NCBI GenBank assembly: GCA_963842515.1
Contig: CAWJGO010000002.1
Span: 310,001-374,000, forward strand
Source: CADEED01 sp963842515
GTDB taxonomy: Bacteria; Pseudomonadota; Gammaproteobacteria; Steroidobacterales; Steroidobacteraceae
DNA length: 64,000 nucleotides
Direction: 5' to 3'
In this document: positions 48,421 through 56,503 of the stretch, piece by piece
Layout: every line of letters starts with the position of its first letter
Numbering within the stretch: position 1 is the first letter of the stretch
The notes under the pieces: generated by a model
The model's database searches: none
Told to the model about the DNA's origin: nothing
What the model saw: the letters and a program-made list of their open reading frames with translations, nothing else
Position numbers and translations under genes: made by a program

Positions 48421-49470
48421 TCAGCTGCGCTTGTCGGTATCTGCGCGCTGTTCCTTGCGTACCTGCCGCATGCGCCCGTAACCCACGAGCTTCTTCGCCG
48501 GTTCATCCCACAAGCGGAACCGCAGGGATTTCAAGCTCGACGCCAGCGTGATTGGCCGCACTTCCTGGAACAGCGGATCGGCCTTGTGGCAGCGCTCGAG
48601 GTTGTAGTTAGGTATCCTGGGGCTCAAGTGGTGGATGTGGTGGAAACCGATGTTGCCCGATACCCATTGCAGGATCCGTGGCAGCTTGTAGTACGAGCTG
48701 CCTTGCAGCGCCGCTTTGGTGTAATCCCATTGCTCGCCGCGCTCCCAGTACGCGTCTTCGAACTGGTGCTGGACGTAGAACAGCCAGATGCCGGTGGCGC
48801 CCGCCACCATCCACGCCACGGTCTGCAGCAGCAGATAGGCACCGATACCGAATACCCAGCTCATCGCCACCGCGACACCGAGCAGCGCCAGGTTCATCCA
48901 CCACACCGAGTGCCGTTCGCGCCGGCTCGCCGTGGACGATGCGAAGCGCTGCCGGAACAGGAACACGTAAAGCGGCGCGATCACGAACAGCACGAAGGGA
49001 TTGCGCACGAAACGATACGAGAACCGCTTCCACCGCGAAGAATCCAGGTATTCCTGCACGGTCATGGTCCAGACATCGCCCACGCCACGTTTATCCAGGT
49101 GCCCGGAGGTGCCGTGATGGATGCCATGTTGCCAGCGCCAGTGATAGTAAGGCGTGAACGTCAGCAGGCCGGAAATGAAGCCGACGACGGCGTTGGCCCA
49201 GTGGGACTTGAAATAGGAGCCGTGCCCGCAGTCGTGAAAAATGATGAAGACGCGGATGAGCAGGGTGCCGGCCAGGATCGCCAGCGGAATCGCCAGCCAC
49301 AGCGAGATCTCCTTGACGTGGTACATCAGGAACCACAGCAGCACGTAAGGCACGAAGGTGTTGACGATCTGCCACAGCGCTCTCGCGGTCGAGGGTTGCT
49401 GGAACTTCGTGAGGACGGCGCGCAGACGCAGTCTTTCGTCGCGCTCGGCGCTGTTGGGAAAGTCCGCCAT
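48421..49470 (-). CDS. membrane fatty-acid desaturase
   Basis: The 349-residue inner-membrane di-iron enzyme has the three histidine boxes HDCGH (in FIIFHDCGHGSYF), HGIHH (in WQHGIHHGTSGHLD) and HHIHH (in GNIGFHHIHHLSP). It has about four to six hydrophobic helices, and the C-terminal HKADPLFQEVRPITL is typical of DesA-like omega/Delta desaturases. It would introduce a double bond into membrane acyl chains. It begins five bases after a small VOC-like gene, probably in one operon. Confidence 0.92.
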   Translation of the reverse strand: MADFPNSAERDERLRLRAVLTKFQQPSTARALWQIVNTFVPYVLLWFLMYHVKEISLWLAIPLAILAGTLLIRVFIIFHDCGHGSYFKSHWANAVVGFISGLLTFTPYYHWRWQHGIHHGTSGHLDKRGVGDVWTMTVQEYLDSSRWKRFSYRFVRNPFVLFVIAPLYVFLFRQRFASSTASRRERHSVWWMNLALLGVAVAMSWVFGIGAYLLLQTVAWMVAGATGIWLFYVQHQFEDAYWERGEQWDYTKAALQGSSYYKLPRILQWVSGNIGFHHIHHLSPRIPNYNLERCHKADPLFQEVRPITLASSLKSLRFRLWDEPAKKLVGYGRMRQVRKEQRADTDKRS

Positions 49471-49475
49471 CGTGC

Positions 49476-49703
49476 TCAGCGCCCCGCCGCCTTGCGCATG
49501 CGCTGCTCGATGATGTCGTGCGGCACTTCTTCCTTGTATTCGGACTTGATCGCCCCGAGCAGCAGGCGGCCGCCGACTTCGCGGCGAAAATCTTCCGTGC
49601 CGCCGAATGCATTCTTGTAGAACTCGAGCGCTGCGGTCACGTCTTCGACGCGCAGGATCGGACTCAAGGCGTGGTAGCCCTTGGGATAGAGGTGCTTTTC
49701 CAT
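49476..49703 (-). CDS. half-length VOC (glyoxalase-fold) protein
   Basis: The 75-residue product resembles only the first beta-alpha-beta-beta-beta module of a PhnB-like VOC protein: YHALSPILRVEDVTAALEFY and KNAFGGTEDFRREVGGRLLL. It ends abruptly with a basic PHDIIEQRMRKAAGR. Full VOC proteins have two such modules, about 130 residues. It may be a genuine half-unit that dimerises, or a truncated gene. It sits directly upstream of the desaturase with a 5-base gap. Confidence 0.65.
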   Translation of the reverse strand: MEKHLYPKGYHALSPILRVEDVTAALEFYKNAFGGTEDFRREVGGRLLLGAIKSEYKEEVPHDIIEQRMRKAAGR

Positions 49704-49778
49704 GACCGGCGAGGTTATAGGACTTGCGCTTTCCCGCCAGCCCGCAAGGCGAGTGATGTTCGTAGGCAGGTTCTTGCA

Positions 49779-50114
49779 TCAGCCGATAGCGCCTTGCGAG
49801 ACGCGAATTGTCAGGACCTGCACGCTCTGGGGAAGCTCGATGAGGAACTCCGCATCGCGATCGAGATGGTGGATGCGAGTCGGATCCCCACCCGTAAACC
49901 TCGCCATGGCCTCGACGTTCTCCCAGTAGGAAATCGTCACGAACTCAGTGTCTTCGGCGCGATCCTCGCGCAGCGTCTGCACGCCCAGCGCGTGGTCGAG
50001 CAGCGGCTTGATTCCCACCTCGTAGTTGTAGGTTTCGTACTCATCTGCCCGGTCGCGCCGCGTCCGGCCGCGCCAGATCCTGGCGATCGCCGGCCGGTCC
50101 ACGCCGTTGCTCAT
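49779..50114 (-). CDS. antibiotic-biosynthesis-monooxygenase-like (ABM) small protein
   Basis: The 111-residue protein is like the dimeric alpha+beta ABM fold: AIARIWRGRTRRDRADEYET at the N-terminus and FVTISYWENVEAMARFTGGD in the middle. The family includes heme-degrading and quinol monooxygenases, but many members are uncharacterised. Its ribosome site (GGAGAAAACC) and first 74 bases lie inside the 3' end of the upstream hydrolase gene. It is probably translationally coupled to that gene. Confidence 0.75.
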   Translation of the reverse strand: MSNGVDRPAIARIWRGRTRRDRADEYETYNYEVGIKPLLDHALGVQTLREDRAEDTEFVTISYWENVEAMARFTGGDPTRIHHLDRDAEFLIELPQSVQVLTIRVSQGAIG

Positions 50115-50985
50115 GGTTTTCTCCTTTCAGCCGGCCGAGGAAGCGTCTGGTCAGCGCGACAATTTCATCGAGATTGGTTTCGAGGGCCCAATGCCCGCCG
50201 TCGAGCAGGTGCAACTCCGCATTCGGCAAGTCGCGCAGGTATGCTCGCGCGGACCTTTCCGGCATATAGCCATCCTGCGGTCCCCATACGATCAGCGTCG
50301 GCGGCTGCGTCTGGCGTAGATAGGCCTGGTAACGCGGGAACCACTCCATGTTCTCCTCGAGGCCCTCCATGAGGCTCACGGCGATCTCGCGGCGCTTCGG
50401 GGTGTTCATGAGCGACCAGGACAACTTCCACAAATCGGGCGAGATGCGCAGGGCGAGATCGGGCCGCAGATCATTGAGGAACTCCTCGCGAAACCCCTGT
50501 TCGCTGACCGCTTCGACGAGTTTCGCGCGGCGCTTGGACGTCGGATTGGCAAAATATTCGATCAGGAATTCGTACTTGAGGCCGAGCGCTTCTTCATAGA
50601 TGTCGCCGTTCTGGATGATGAGTGCCGTGATGCGCTCCGGCCGTTGGATGGCCAGGCGCAGCCCTATCTGCGAGCCATAATCGTGTAGATAGAGCGTGTA
50701 GCGCTGCAGGTTCAACGACGTGGCGAACCGGTCGAGGAAGTCCGCGTAGCCGTCGAAGGAGTATGAAAACCTGTCGGGCGTGCTGCTGTAGCCAAAGCCG
50801 GGGAAGTCCGGCGCGATCAGGTGCCAGCGATCTGCCAGTGCCGGCATGAAGTTACGGAATTGAAACGACGAGCACGGGTATCCATGCGGCAGCAGAATCG
50901 CCGGTGCGCCCGGTGGGCCCGCCTCGCGGTAGAACACGTCGACACCGTCGAGATTCGCGTGCCGATGGCAGACGGCGCTCGTCAT
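50041..50985 (-). CDS. alpha/beta-hydrolase (haloalkane dehalogenase/epoxide hydrolase-like)
   Basis: The 314-residue enzyme has the oxyanion HGYP motif (AILLPHGYPCSSFQFRNF). Its nucleophile elbow is LYLHDYGSQIGLRLA, where Asp takes the nucleophile place. The catalytic His is in LDGGHWALETN. Asp nucleophiles mark the dehalogenase/epoxide-hydrolase branch. The last 25 residues (GENHEQRRGPAGD and on) overlap the ABM gene in another frame and are low-complexity, so an ancestral stop near the ABM start may have been lost. The substrate is unknown. Confidence 0.87.
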   Translation of the reverse strand: MTSAVCHRHANLDGVDVFYREAGPPGAPAILLPHGYPCSSFQFRNFMPALADRWHLIAPDFPGFGYSSTPDRFSYSFDGYADFLDRFATSLNLQRYTLYLHDYGSQIGLRLAIQRPERITALIIQNGDIYEEALGLKYEFLIEYFANPTSKRRAKLVEAVSEQGFREEFLNDLRPDLALRISPDLWKLSWSLMNTPKRREIAVSLMEGLEENMEWFPRYQAYLRQTQPPTLIVWGPQDGYMPERSARAYLRDLPNAELHLLDGGHWALETNLDEIVALTRRFLGRLKGENHEQRRGPAGDRQDLARPDAARPGR

Positions 50986-51193
50986 CAGCGCGGCTCGAAG
51001 CCTGACGTGCGGATTTGCAGCTCCATCGCGCGAGTGTCACGGCTCGAGCCGGGAAGGGGACCCAGCACCGGCCGTAGAATCGGGGTCCGAAGCACGGACA
51101 GCCAGCGGGCAGGCTCCTACATTGCGAACCGCGCGAGTCAGCGTTGCTCGTTCGTATCCTCGTAGGCCGGCATGCCAAGCAGCCACGGTGAAC

Positions 51194-51212
51194 TAGTTGA
51201 CGGAGTCAACTA
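51194..51212. promoter_or_regulatory. perfect MarR-type operator upstream of the MarR-GNAT gene
   Basis: TAGTTGAC-GGA-GTCAACTA: two 8-base arms (51194-51201 and 51205-51212) are exact reverse complements around a 3-base centre. It lies 31 bases before the ATG at 51244. The left arm contains TTGACG, which can serve as a -35 box with TAGGTT at 51221-51226 as a weak -10. Repressor binding would block this promoter, as expected for autoregulation. Confidence 0.8.
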
Positions 51213-51243
51213 ACGTGGTTTAGGTTTGGGCCAGGAGCGGCCC

Positions 51244-52164
51244 ATGACAGAACACGTCGAAACCATTCGAGCCTTCAACCGGTTTTACACCAGGCAGATC
51301 GGGCTGCTCGAAGAGGGCTTGCTCAACAGCCCGTTCACGCTCACCGAGTGCCGCGTGTTGTATGAGATCGCGCACCGCGACAAACCCACGGCGGCGCAGA
51401 TCCGCGGCAGTCTCGGGCTGGATGCCGGCTACCTGAGCCGCATCCTCGCCAAGTTCGAACGGCGCAAGCTGGTGCGGCGTACCGATTCCAAGCAGGACGA
51501 GCGCGCCGCTCACCTCAACCTCACCGCGGCGGGCCGAAAGGCGTTCCTCCCTATCGAAGCGGCCGCGCGCGAACACATCGATGGGCTGCTGAAGCCGCTG
51601 GACCCCCGCGATGTGGGCGCCGTGACCGCGGCGATGGGTGTCGTGCAGCGTGTGCTCGGCGGCTCGGTCAGCGCAGGCGAGGCCTACCAATTGCGCGACC
51701 TGGTGCCTGGTGACATCGGCTGGGTAGTGCACCGTCAGGCCGTGCTCTACACGCGTGAGTACGGCTGGGACCAGACCTATGAGGCACTGGTTGCGGAAAT
51801 ATTGGGCGGCTTCGTGAAAACGTTCGACAAGAACCGCGAGCGCAGCTGGATCGCGGAGCGCGACGGGCAGATCATCGGCAGCGTGTTCCTCATGCGCGCC
51901 AGCGATGATGTGGCGAAGCTGCGGCTGCTCTACGTCGAGCCTGCTGCGCGAGGCCTCGGCCTCGGTCGCCGTCTCGTCGATGAATGCATTCGTTTCTCGC
52001 GAGCGAAGGGCTACCAAAAGCTCACGCTGTGGACCAATGACTGCCTGGTGTCGGCGCGCAAGATCTACCAAGCCGCCGGATTCCGGTTGGTCAGGCAAGA
52101 GACACATCATTCGTTCGGCAAAGATCTGATCGGGCAGACGTGGGATCTGGAGCTTTCAAGTTGA
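51244..52164 (+). CDS. MarR regulator fused to GNAT acetyltransferase
   Basis: The 306-residue fusion has a MarR winged helix (about 1-140; AAQIRGSLGLDAGYLSRILA, followed by RRTDSKQDERAAHLNLT) and a C-terminal GNAT domain (about 155-306) with the acetyl-CoA motif EPAARGLGLGRRLVDECIRF and LWTNDCLVSARKIYQAAGF. A GGAG ribosome site precedes the ATG. The fusion is a known bacterial architecture, in which a sensed ligand could also be acetylated. A perfect operator lies upstream. Copy C of the palindromic repeat follows the stop. Confidence 0.92.
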   Translation: MTEHVETIRAFNRFYTRQIGLLEEGLLNSPFTLTECRVLYEIAHRDKPTAAQIRGSLGLDAGYLSRILAKFERRKLVRRTDSKQDERAAHLNLTAAGRKAFLPIEAAAREHIDGLLKPLDPRDVGAVTAAMGVVQRVLGGSVSAGEAYQLRDLVPGDIGWVVHRQAVLYTREYGWDQTYEALVAEILGGFVKTFDKNRERSWIAERDGQIIGSVFLMRASDDVAKLRLLYVEPAARGLGLGRRLVDECIRFSRAKGYQKLTLWTNDCLVSARKIYQAAGFRLVRQETHHSFGKDLIGQTWDLELSS

Positions 52165-52171
52165 GGCGCGT

Positions 52172-52206
52172 CCCCTTTTGCTAGGAAATGGGGAGTGTCC
52201 CCATTT
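52172..52206. repeat. palindromic repeat, copy C
   Basis: CCCCTTTTG-CTAGG-AAATGGGG-AGTG-TCCCCATTT has the same order as copy A. The palindrome proper is AAATGGGGA/TCCCCATTT at 52186-52206. It lies between convergent genes and encodes the last residues of the DUF2182 protein (MGTLPIS). Confidence 0.85.
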
Positions 52207-52951
52207 CGCGGACGATCTGGAGCAGGCCGGCGCCAATGATGATGGCGCCGATCAGCTGCGCCACGCGCTCGCCGGCCGGCGCGAGGCGCTCGGCGGTGAT
52301 GGCCGCGGCGACCACGGCCATCGCGCGCAAATCCATGACGCCGACGGCGAGCAGGATTGCCGTCAGGCCGGCACAGCAGTGGATGCAGTGCACGCCTGAC
52401 CGCAACCCGTGACGCCAGGCGGTGCCGGCGTCGGCGCTCAGCGTTGGAACGCGCCCGGCGCCGCGGCAGCACGCCAGGTGATGTGCCTTCCACGCGGTGA
52501 ACTGCAGCGCACCGGCGGTGAGCACGAGCACGCCGATGGCCAGCGGCACGACCCGTGCCAGGGCCGGCACCTGCATCTGGACCGCCGCCAGCGCGACGCC
52601 CACTGGATAGGCGATCGTCCCTAACAAGGTCCACACGCAGAAGTAGCCTGCGCCCACCAACGCGGTCAGCCGGCCGAGGCGCGCCGCGCCTGCGCCGCGC
52701 ACCGCCCGACGATATCGCGACAGCATCGGCAACAGCGACGGCAGCATCATCGCGATCATCATCACCGCCCACATGCCGATGAACGTGGCCGCGGCGCCGG
52801 ACCAAGTTTGATCCGGCATCCGCATCCAGGCCATCGACATCGTCCACCCGCCGGGCATTGCCATGCCGCCCATCGCCGACATGGACGCGCACCATACGAT
52901 GGTCACGGCCGCGCTCGTCAAGAACAGCAGCGCGGAGACAGTGCGGTACAT
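52181..52951 (-). CDS. DUF2182 integral membrane protein
   Basis: A 256-residue protein with about six hydrophobic helices. The DUF2182 signature is visible: many methionines early on (MPGGWTMSMAWMRMPDQTW), then WAVMMIAMMLPSLLPML, HHLACCRG and a later GVHCIHCCAGL. The Met, His and Cys residues could bind copper or another soft metal, as assumed for this family. The C-terminal residues come from repeat copy C. It starts two bases after the DUF899 stop, so the two genes form an operon. Confidence 0.85.
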   Translation of the reverse strand: MYRTVSALLFLTSAAVTIVWCASMSAMGGMAMPGGWTMSMAWMRMPDQTWSGAAATFIGMWAVMMIAMMLPSLLPMLSRYRRAVRGAGAARLGRLTALVGAGYFCVWTLLGTIAYPVGVALAAVQMQVPALARVVPLAIGVLVLTAGALQFTAWKAHHLACCRGAGRVPTLSADAGTAWRHGLRSGVHCIHCCAGLTAILLAVGVMDLRAMAVVAAAITAERLAPAGERVAQLIGAIIIGAGLLQIVREMGTLPIS

Positions 52952-52953
52952 CC

Positions 52954-53721
52954 TCAGGCCTTGGAGTATTCGTCGTGACGGCGCCACCAGACGCCGGTCT
53001 CGTTGCGCCCCTTCGGCGTGCGGTCCAGCCACTGGTACGAGCCCCACAGGCCATCGAGCCCACGCGAGTAGGTGGAGTAGGTGTGGTAGACCACGCCGTT
53101 CTCGATCGCGAATGCGCTCATGCCCGGCCGATCGCGCGTGTAGGTGGGCGCGTCGGTTCCGGAGGTGGCCGCCAGCCGCACCACGGGCTCGGGGAACCTG
53201 GTCGTCTCGTCCATCGCGTGACCGCCGCGCTGGTAGTTGTACTCGATGGTCCCCTTGCGCTGTTCCTCCTCGGTAAACGCAATGTTGAAGTCGTAATTGA
53301 AGTCCGAGCCGTTCGAGGACGCCCAAGGGAATGTCCACGCCATGCGCCGCTTGTATGACTGCAGCTTCGCCAGCGGCGCGCGCGACACCGCGCACAACGC
53401 CACATCGTGGTTCGCCAGGTGAACGGCGAACCCCTCGAAGCCGTCGGCGATCATCGAGCAGGAGGGACAACCCGCCTGGTAGTCCGGACCGAACATGAAG
53501 TGATAGACGAGAAGTTGCGAGCGCCCGCGAAACAGCTCTTTGAGGGTGGCGTTGCCCTGGTCGGTCTCGAAGCGGTACTCCTTATCTATAGCCACCCATG
53601 GCAGCTGCTGTCGCAGCTTCGCCAGCTCATCGCTGCGCCGGGTCAGTTCCTTCTCGGCCGCGAGCAAATCCAGCCGCGCGGCAAGCCATTCTTTGCGGGA
53701 TCCGGTGGTGTGTGTCGCCAT
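52954..53721 (-). CDS. DUF899 thioredoxin-fold-like protein
   Basis: The 255-residue soluble protein is of the DUF899 family, distantly like AhpC/TSA thioredoxin folds: KEYRFETDQGNATLKELF, LLVYHFMFGPDYQAGCPSCS (a CPSC pair) and FNIAFTEEEQRKGTIEYNYQ. The C-terminal WGSYQWLDRTPKGR is typical. A redox role is suggested by the CxxC, but the reaction is unknown. It is divergent from the TPR regulator gene and upstream of DUF2182, so those three may respond to one signal. Confidence 0.88.
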   Translation of the reverse strand: MATHTTGSRKEWLAARLDLLAAEKELTRRSDELAKLRQQLPWVAIDKEYRFETDQGNATLKELFRGRSQLLVYHFMFGPDYQAGCPSCSMIADGFEGFAVHLANHDVALCAVSRAPLAKLQSYKRRMAWTFPWASSNGSDFNYDFNIAFTEEEQRKGTIEYNYQRGGHAMDETTRFPEPVVRLAATSGTDAPTYTRDRPGMSAFAIENGVVYHTYSTYSRGLDGLWGSYQWLDRTPKGRNETGVWWRRHDEYSKA

Positions 53722-53804
53722 TTGCGCTTTCTCCTGGGTAGGTGTGCAGATAGCCTAGGAGCCGGGCGGCGCAGGGTGGGAGTGACAAGTTTGGCGGGAT
53801 TTCG

Positions 53805-55022
53805 ATGGATTCATTGATCACGGCGGCGGCGCTCAAGCTCGCGGCCGGTGATCCGATCGGCGCGCTCAAGCTGGTCGCGCTGCGCAACGACGCCCCCGGT
53901 CTCGCGCTTCGCGGCATCGCGATGGCGCAGCTTGGCGATTTCGGCAGAGCGAAGCTTCTGCTGCGAAATGCGGCGCGCGACTTCGGTTCGAAAGAGGCGG
54001 TGGCCCGCGCGCGCTGCGTCGTTGCCGAAGCAGACGTCGCGCTCGCCTCGCGCGACTTGAGCTGGGTGGCCAAGAGGCTCCATGCCGCTCGTGTCACGCT
54101 CGAAGAACATGGCGACCGCGTGAACGCCGCGCACGCGCGCTATCTCGAAGTCCGCCGGCTTCTGCTGATTGGCCGCATGGATGAGGCCGAACACCAATTG
54201 TCGCAGATGCCGGAGTCATTACCGCCGGCGTTGCGCGCGGCGCACGAGCTCGTGGTCGCGGGCATCGCCATGCGGCGCCTGCGGACCAAGGTGGCGCGCG
54301 CCGCTCTCGATCGCGCCGAGCGTGCCGCGGGACAGGCGCAGATTCCGGCGCTGACCGCGGAGGTCCATGACGCATTCCTCGTGCTCAACACGCCGGCCGC
54401 GCGCCTGATAGCGAGTGGCAAGGAACGCCTGCTGCTGCTCGAGCACGTGGAGAAGTTGCTGGCGTCGAAAACCTGCGTCGTGGACGCGTGCCGGCATGTG
54501 GTGCGCGACGCCACCAAAGTGGTATCGCTCGCCAGGCGCCCGGTGTTATTTGCGCTGGCGCGGGTGCTGGCCGAAGCGTGGCCCGGAGACGTGCCCCGGG
54601 ATGTCCTCGTGGCGCGCGTCTTCAGATTGAAGCTCGCCGATGAATCGCATCGCGCGCGATTGCGCGTCGAAATGGGGCGGCTGCGCAAAGTGCTGGCCGG
54701 CCTTGCCGAGGTGAGTGCGACAGCGCAAGGATTCGCGCTGGCGCCGCGGCATGCCGGCAAGGTGGTCGTGCTCGCGCGGCCCGTCGAAGAGAAGCACGCC
54801 GCGGTACTCGCGCTGCTCTCTGATGGTGAGTCGTGGTCCACGTCGGCTCTCGCTCTGGCGCTCGCCACCAGTCAACGCAGCGTGCAGCGCGCACTCGATT
54901 CACTCGCGGTGGCCGACAAGGTGCAGTCGTTCGGTCGCGGCCGCGCGCGGCGTTGGATGACACCGCCCGTTTTAGGATTCGCGACGACCTTGTTACTCCC
55001 CGCACCGCTGCCGATTGATTAG
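53805..55022 (+). CDS. TPR-containing winged-helix transcriptional regulator
   Basis: The 405-residue cytosolic protein begins with helical TPR-like repeats (about 5-200; LRGIAMAQLGDFGRAKLLLR). Its C-terminal half has a winged-helix region (about 240-310; RDVLVARVFRLKLADESHRA, RLRVEMGRLRKVLAGL), then a second HTH-like segment (STSALALALATSQRSVQRAL) for DNA contact. I cannot name the subfamily. The divergent DUF899-DUF2182 operon and the downstream beta-propeller gene are likely targets. The start at 53805 gives the usual MDSL-like N-terminus. Confidence 0.75.
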   Translation: MDSLITAAALKLAAGDPIGALKLVALRNDAPGLALRGIAMAQLGDFGRAKLLLRNAARDFGSKEAVARARCVVAEADVALASRDLSWVAKRLHAARVTLEEHGDRVNAAHARYLEVRRLLLIGRMDEAEHQLSQMPESLPPALRAAHELVVAGIAMRRLRTKVARAALDRAERAAGQAQIPALTAEVHDAFLVLNTPAARLIASGKERLLLLEHVEKLLASKTCVVDACRHVVRDATKVVSLARRPVLFALARVLAEAWPGDVPRDVLVARVFRLKLADESHRARLRVEMGRLRKVLAGLAEVSATAQGFALAPRHAGKVVVLARPVEEKHAAVLALLSDGESWSTSALALALATSQRSVQRALDSLAVADKVQSFGRGRARRWMTPPVLGFATTLLLPAPLPID

Positions 55023-55031
55023 GATCGGCGC

Positions 55032-55658
55032 ATGACAAAAGCCGAAATCATTCGCGAATACGGACCGTTCGACGGTGTCGACCAGGTTGCTGGCGTGACC
55101 CATGACGGCGACAACGTCTGGTTCGCATCCGGCGATAAATTGAACGCGCTCGATCCGCAGACCGGCAAGACCCTGCGATCGATCGACGTCGCTGCGCACG
55201 CCGGCACCGCCTTTGATGGGACACATCTGTTTCAGATCGCCGAGAGCCGCATCCAGAAGATTGATCCCAAGACCGGTAAGGTGCTCGCCACGATTCCTGC
55301 ACCCGGTGGCGGCAACGACTCGGGGCTGGCGTGGGCCGAAGGTTCGCTGTGGGTGGGCCAGTATCGAGACCGAAAGATCCGCCAGATCGATCCTGAAACC
55401 GGCCAGGTGCTGCGCACCATCGAGTCCAATCGCTTCGTCACTGGCGTCACCTGGGTCGAGGGACAGCTCTGGCACGCCACCTGGGAAAATGACGAGAGTG
55501 AGTTGCGCCACATCGATCCCGAAACGGGCGAGGTGCTCGAGAAGCTGGCAATGCCCGCCGGCGTCTTTGTGTCGGGCCTCGAGTCCGATGGCGCCGACAG
55601 GTTCTACTGCGGCGGCGGCAAGAGCGGCAAGGTGCGGGCCGTGCGGCGGCCGAAGTAG
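55032..55658 (+). CDS. YncE/glutamine cyclotransferase-like beta-propeller protein
   Basis: The 208-residue protein is built of about five short propeller repeats of the form (I/L)DP(Q/K/E)TGK(V)L, seen as LNALDPQTGKTLRSIDV, IDPKTGKVLATI, IDPETGQVLRTIE and IDPETGEVLEKL. There is no signal peptide. It starts ten bases after the TPR regulator stop and is probably in the same transcript. Its activity is unknown; glutamine cyclotransferase-like propellers can be purely structural. Confidence 0.78.
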   Translation: MTKAEIIREYGPFDGVDQVAGVTHDGDNVWFASGDKLNALDPQTGKTLRSIDVAAHAGTAFDGTHLFQIAESRIQKIDPKTGKVLATIPAPGGGNDSGLAWAEGSLWVGQYRDRKIRQIDPETGQVLRTIESNRFVTGVTWVEGQLWHATWENDESELRHIDPETGEVLEKLAMPAGVFVSGLESDGADRFYCGGGKSGKVRAVRRPK

Positions 55659-55665
55659 CCCGAGC

Positions 55666-55940
55666 TGCGACGGTCGGCTCGGCACTGGTCTCAAGGTATC
55701 CGAGCCCCACGTTTTTCATCGCGTCTGGAACTACGATCGCCACGCGTGGGTGGGCACCTTTGATGCAGGCGTTCCGTGGTTAGGCCTCGCGGCTCGCTAC
55801 GTGGACGCCAACAACTACATCCATCTCATGTTGCGCGGCTCGAACCGGTTGTCATTGCGCAAGGTGGTCGACGGAAATGTCGTGGAGTTGGGCACCGTAC
55901 AACACCCTGGCGGACTTCGACGACATCCGAGCGATTCAGC
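55666..55940 (+). pseudogene. remnant of a LamG/concanavalin-like carbohydrate-binding domain
   Basis: In one frame the stretch reads HVFHRVWNYDRHAWVGTFDA, then LGLAARYVDANNYIHLMLRG and LSLRKVVDGNVVELGTVQ. This resembles the beta-sandwich domain of polysaccharide-acting proteins. There is no start codon or ribosome site, and the frame runs in from the preceding gene. It ends at the convergent SnoaL-like gene. I read it as a leftover of a deleted glycoside-active gene, like the GH43 remnant at 17.3-17.7 kb. Confidence 0.55.
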
Positions 55941-55949
55941 CTTGAAGCG

Positions 55950-56438
55950 TCAGTTTGCTTCCGGGTAGTTGATGGTCCGGATGATCTTCCATCCGGCTTT
56001 GGTTTGCCGGAAGACGTCGACGCTGCGAATTCGGGCGATCAGGTCGCCCGCTCCGCCGGAGGCGGCTCTCAGCCGCTGCTCCCAGATGGAGACGACGATC
56101 GCGAGCCCCGCCTGAGTCTGTATTTCCTTCGCGATTGCTTTCCAGCGTGTTGGAGGCATCCGGGAAGCGAAGTAATTCACGTAGTTGGCCTTGAGCTCAG
56201 TGAAGTTCTGGTCCGCTTCCCCTTGCGCGCTGTACACCAGACTCTTGTCGAAGATCGACATGAGCTTGTCGGCATCGCGTGTCTCGTACGCCTTGATCCA
56301 TACCGCGAAGACGGCGCTCGCGTCGGCTAGTTTCATGGGTTCGGCGGCTGCCGAAGGCGTGGCCCCGAATAGGGCCGACAGCCCGAGAAGAAGCGTCATC
56401 AGTGCGGTGCGGACCGGAACATGAAACCTGTTATGCAT
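55950..56438 (-). CDS. exported SnoaL/NTF2-like protein (DUF4440 type)
   Basis: The 162-residue protein has a signal peptide (about 1-32, ending SAAAEP). It has an NTF2-like cone fold with FAVWIKAYETRDADKLMSIF and a C-terminal AGWKIIRTINYPEAN, typical of DUF4440/SnoaL proteins. Such proteins are binding or isomerase scaffolds; nothing identifies the ligand. It is monocistronic, between the domain remnant and a membrane protein gene. Confidence 0.82.
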   Translation of the reverse strand: MHNRFHVPVRTALMTLLLGLSALFGATPSAAAEPMKLADASAVFAVWIKAYETRDADKLMSIFDKSLVYSAQGEADQNFTELKANYVNYFASRMPPTRWKAIAKEIQTQAGLAIVVSIWEQRLRAASGGAGDLIARIRSVDVFRQTKAGWKIIRTINYPEAN

Positions 56439-56503
56439 GTCACCCTCCCGGTGTTGCTTCTGTCACGAGGACGGGAATTCTCTCACCTGTCCTGCGACTG
56501 TAG

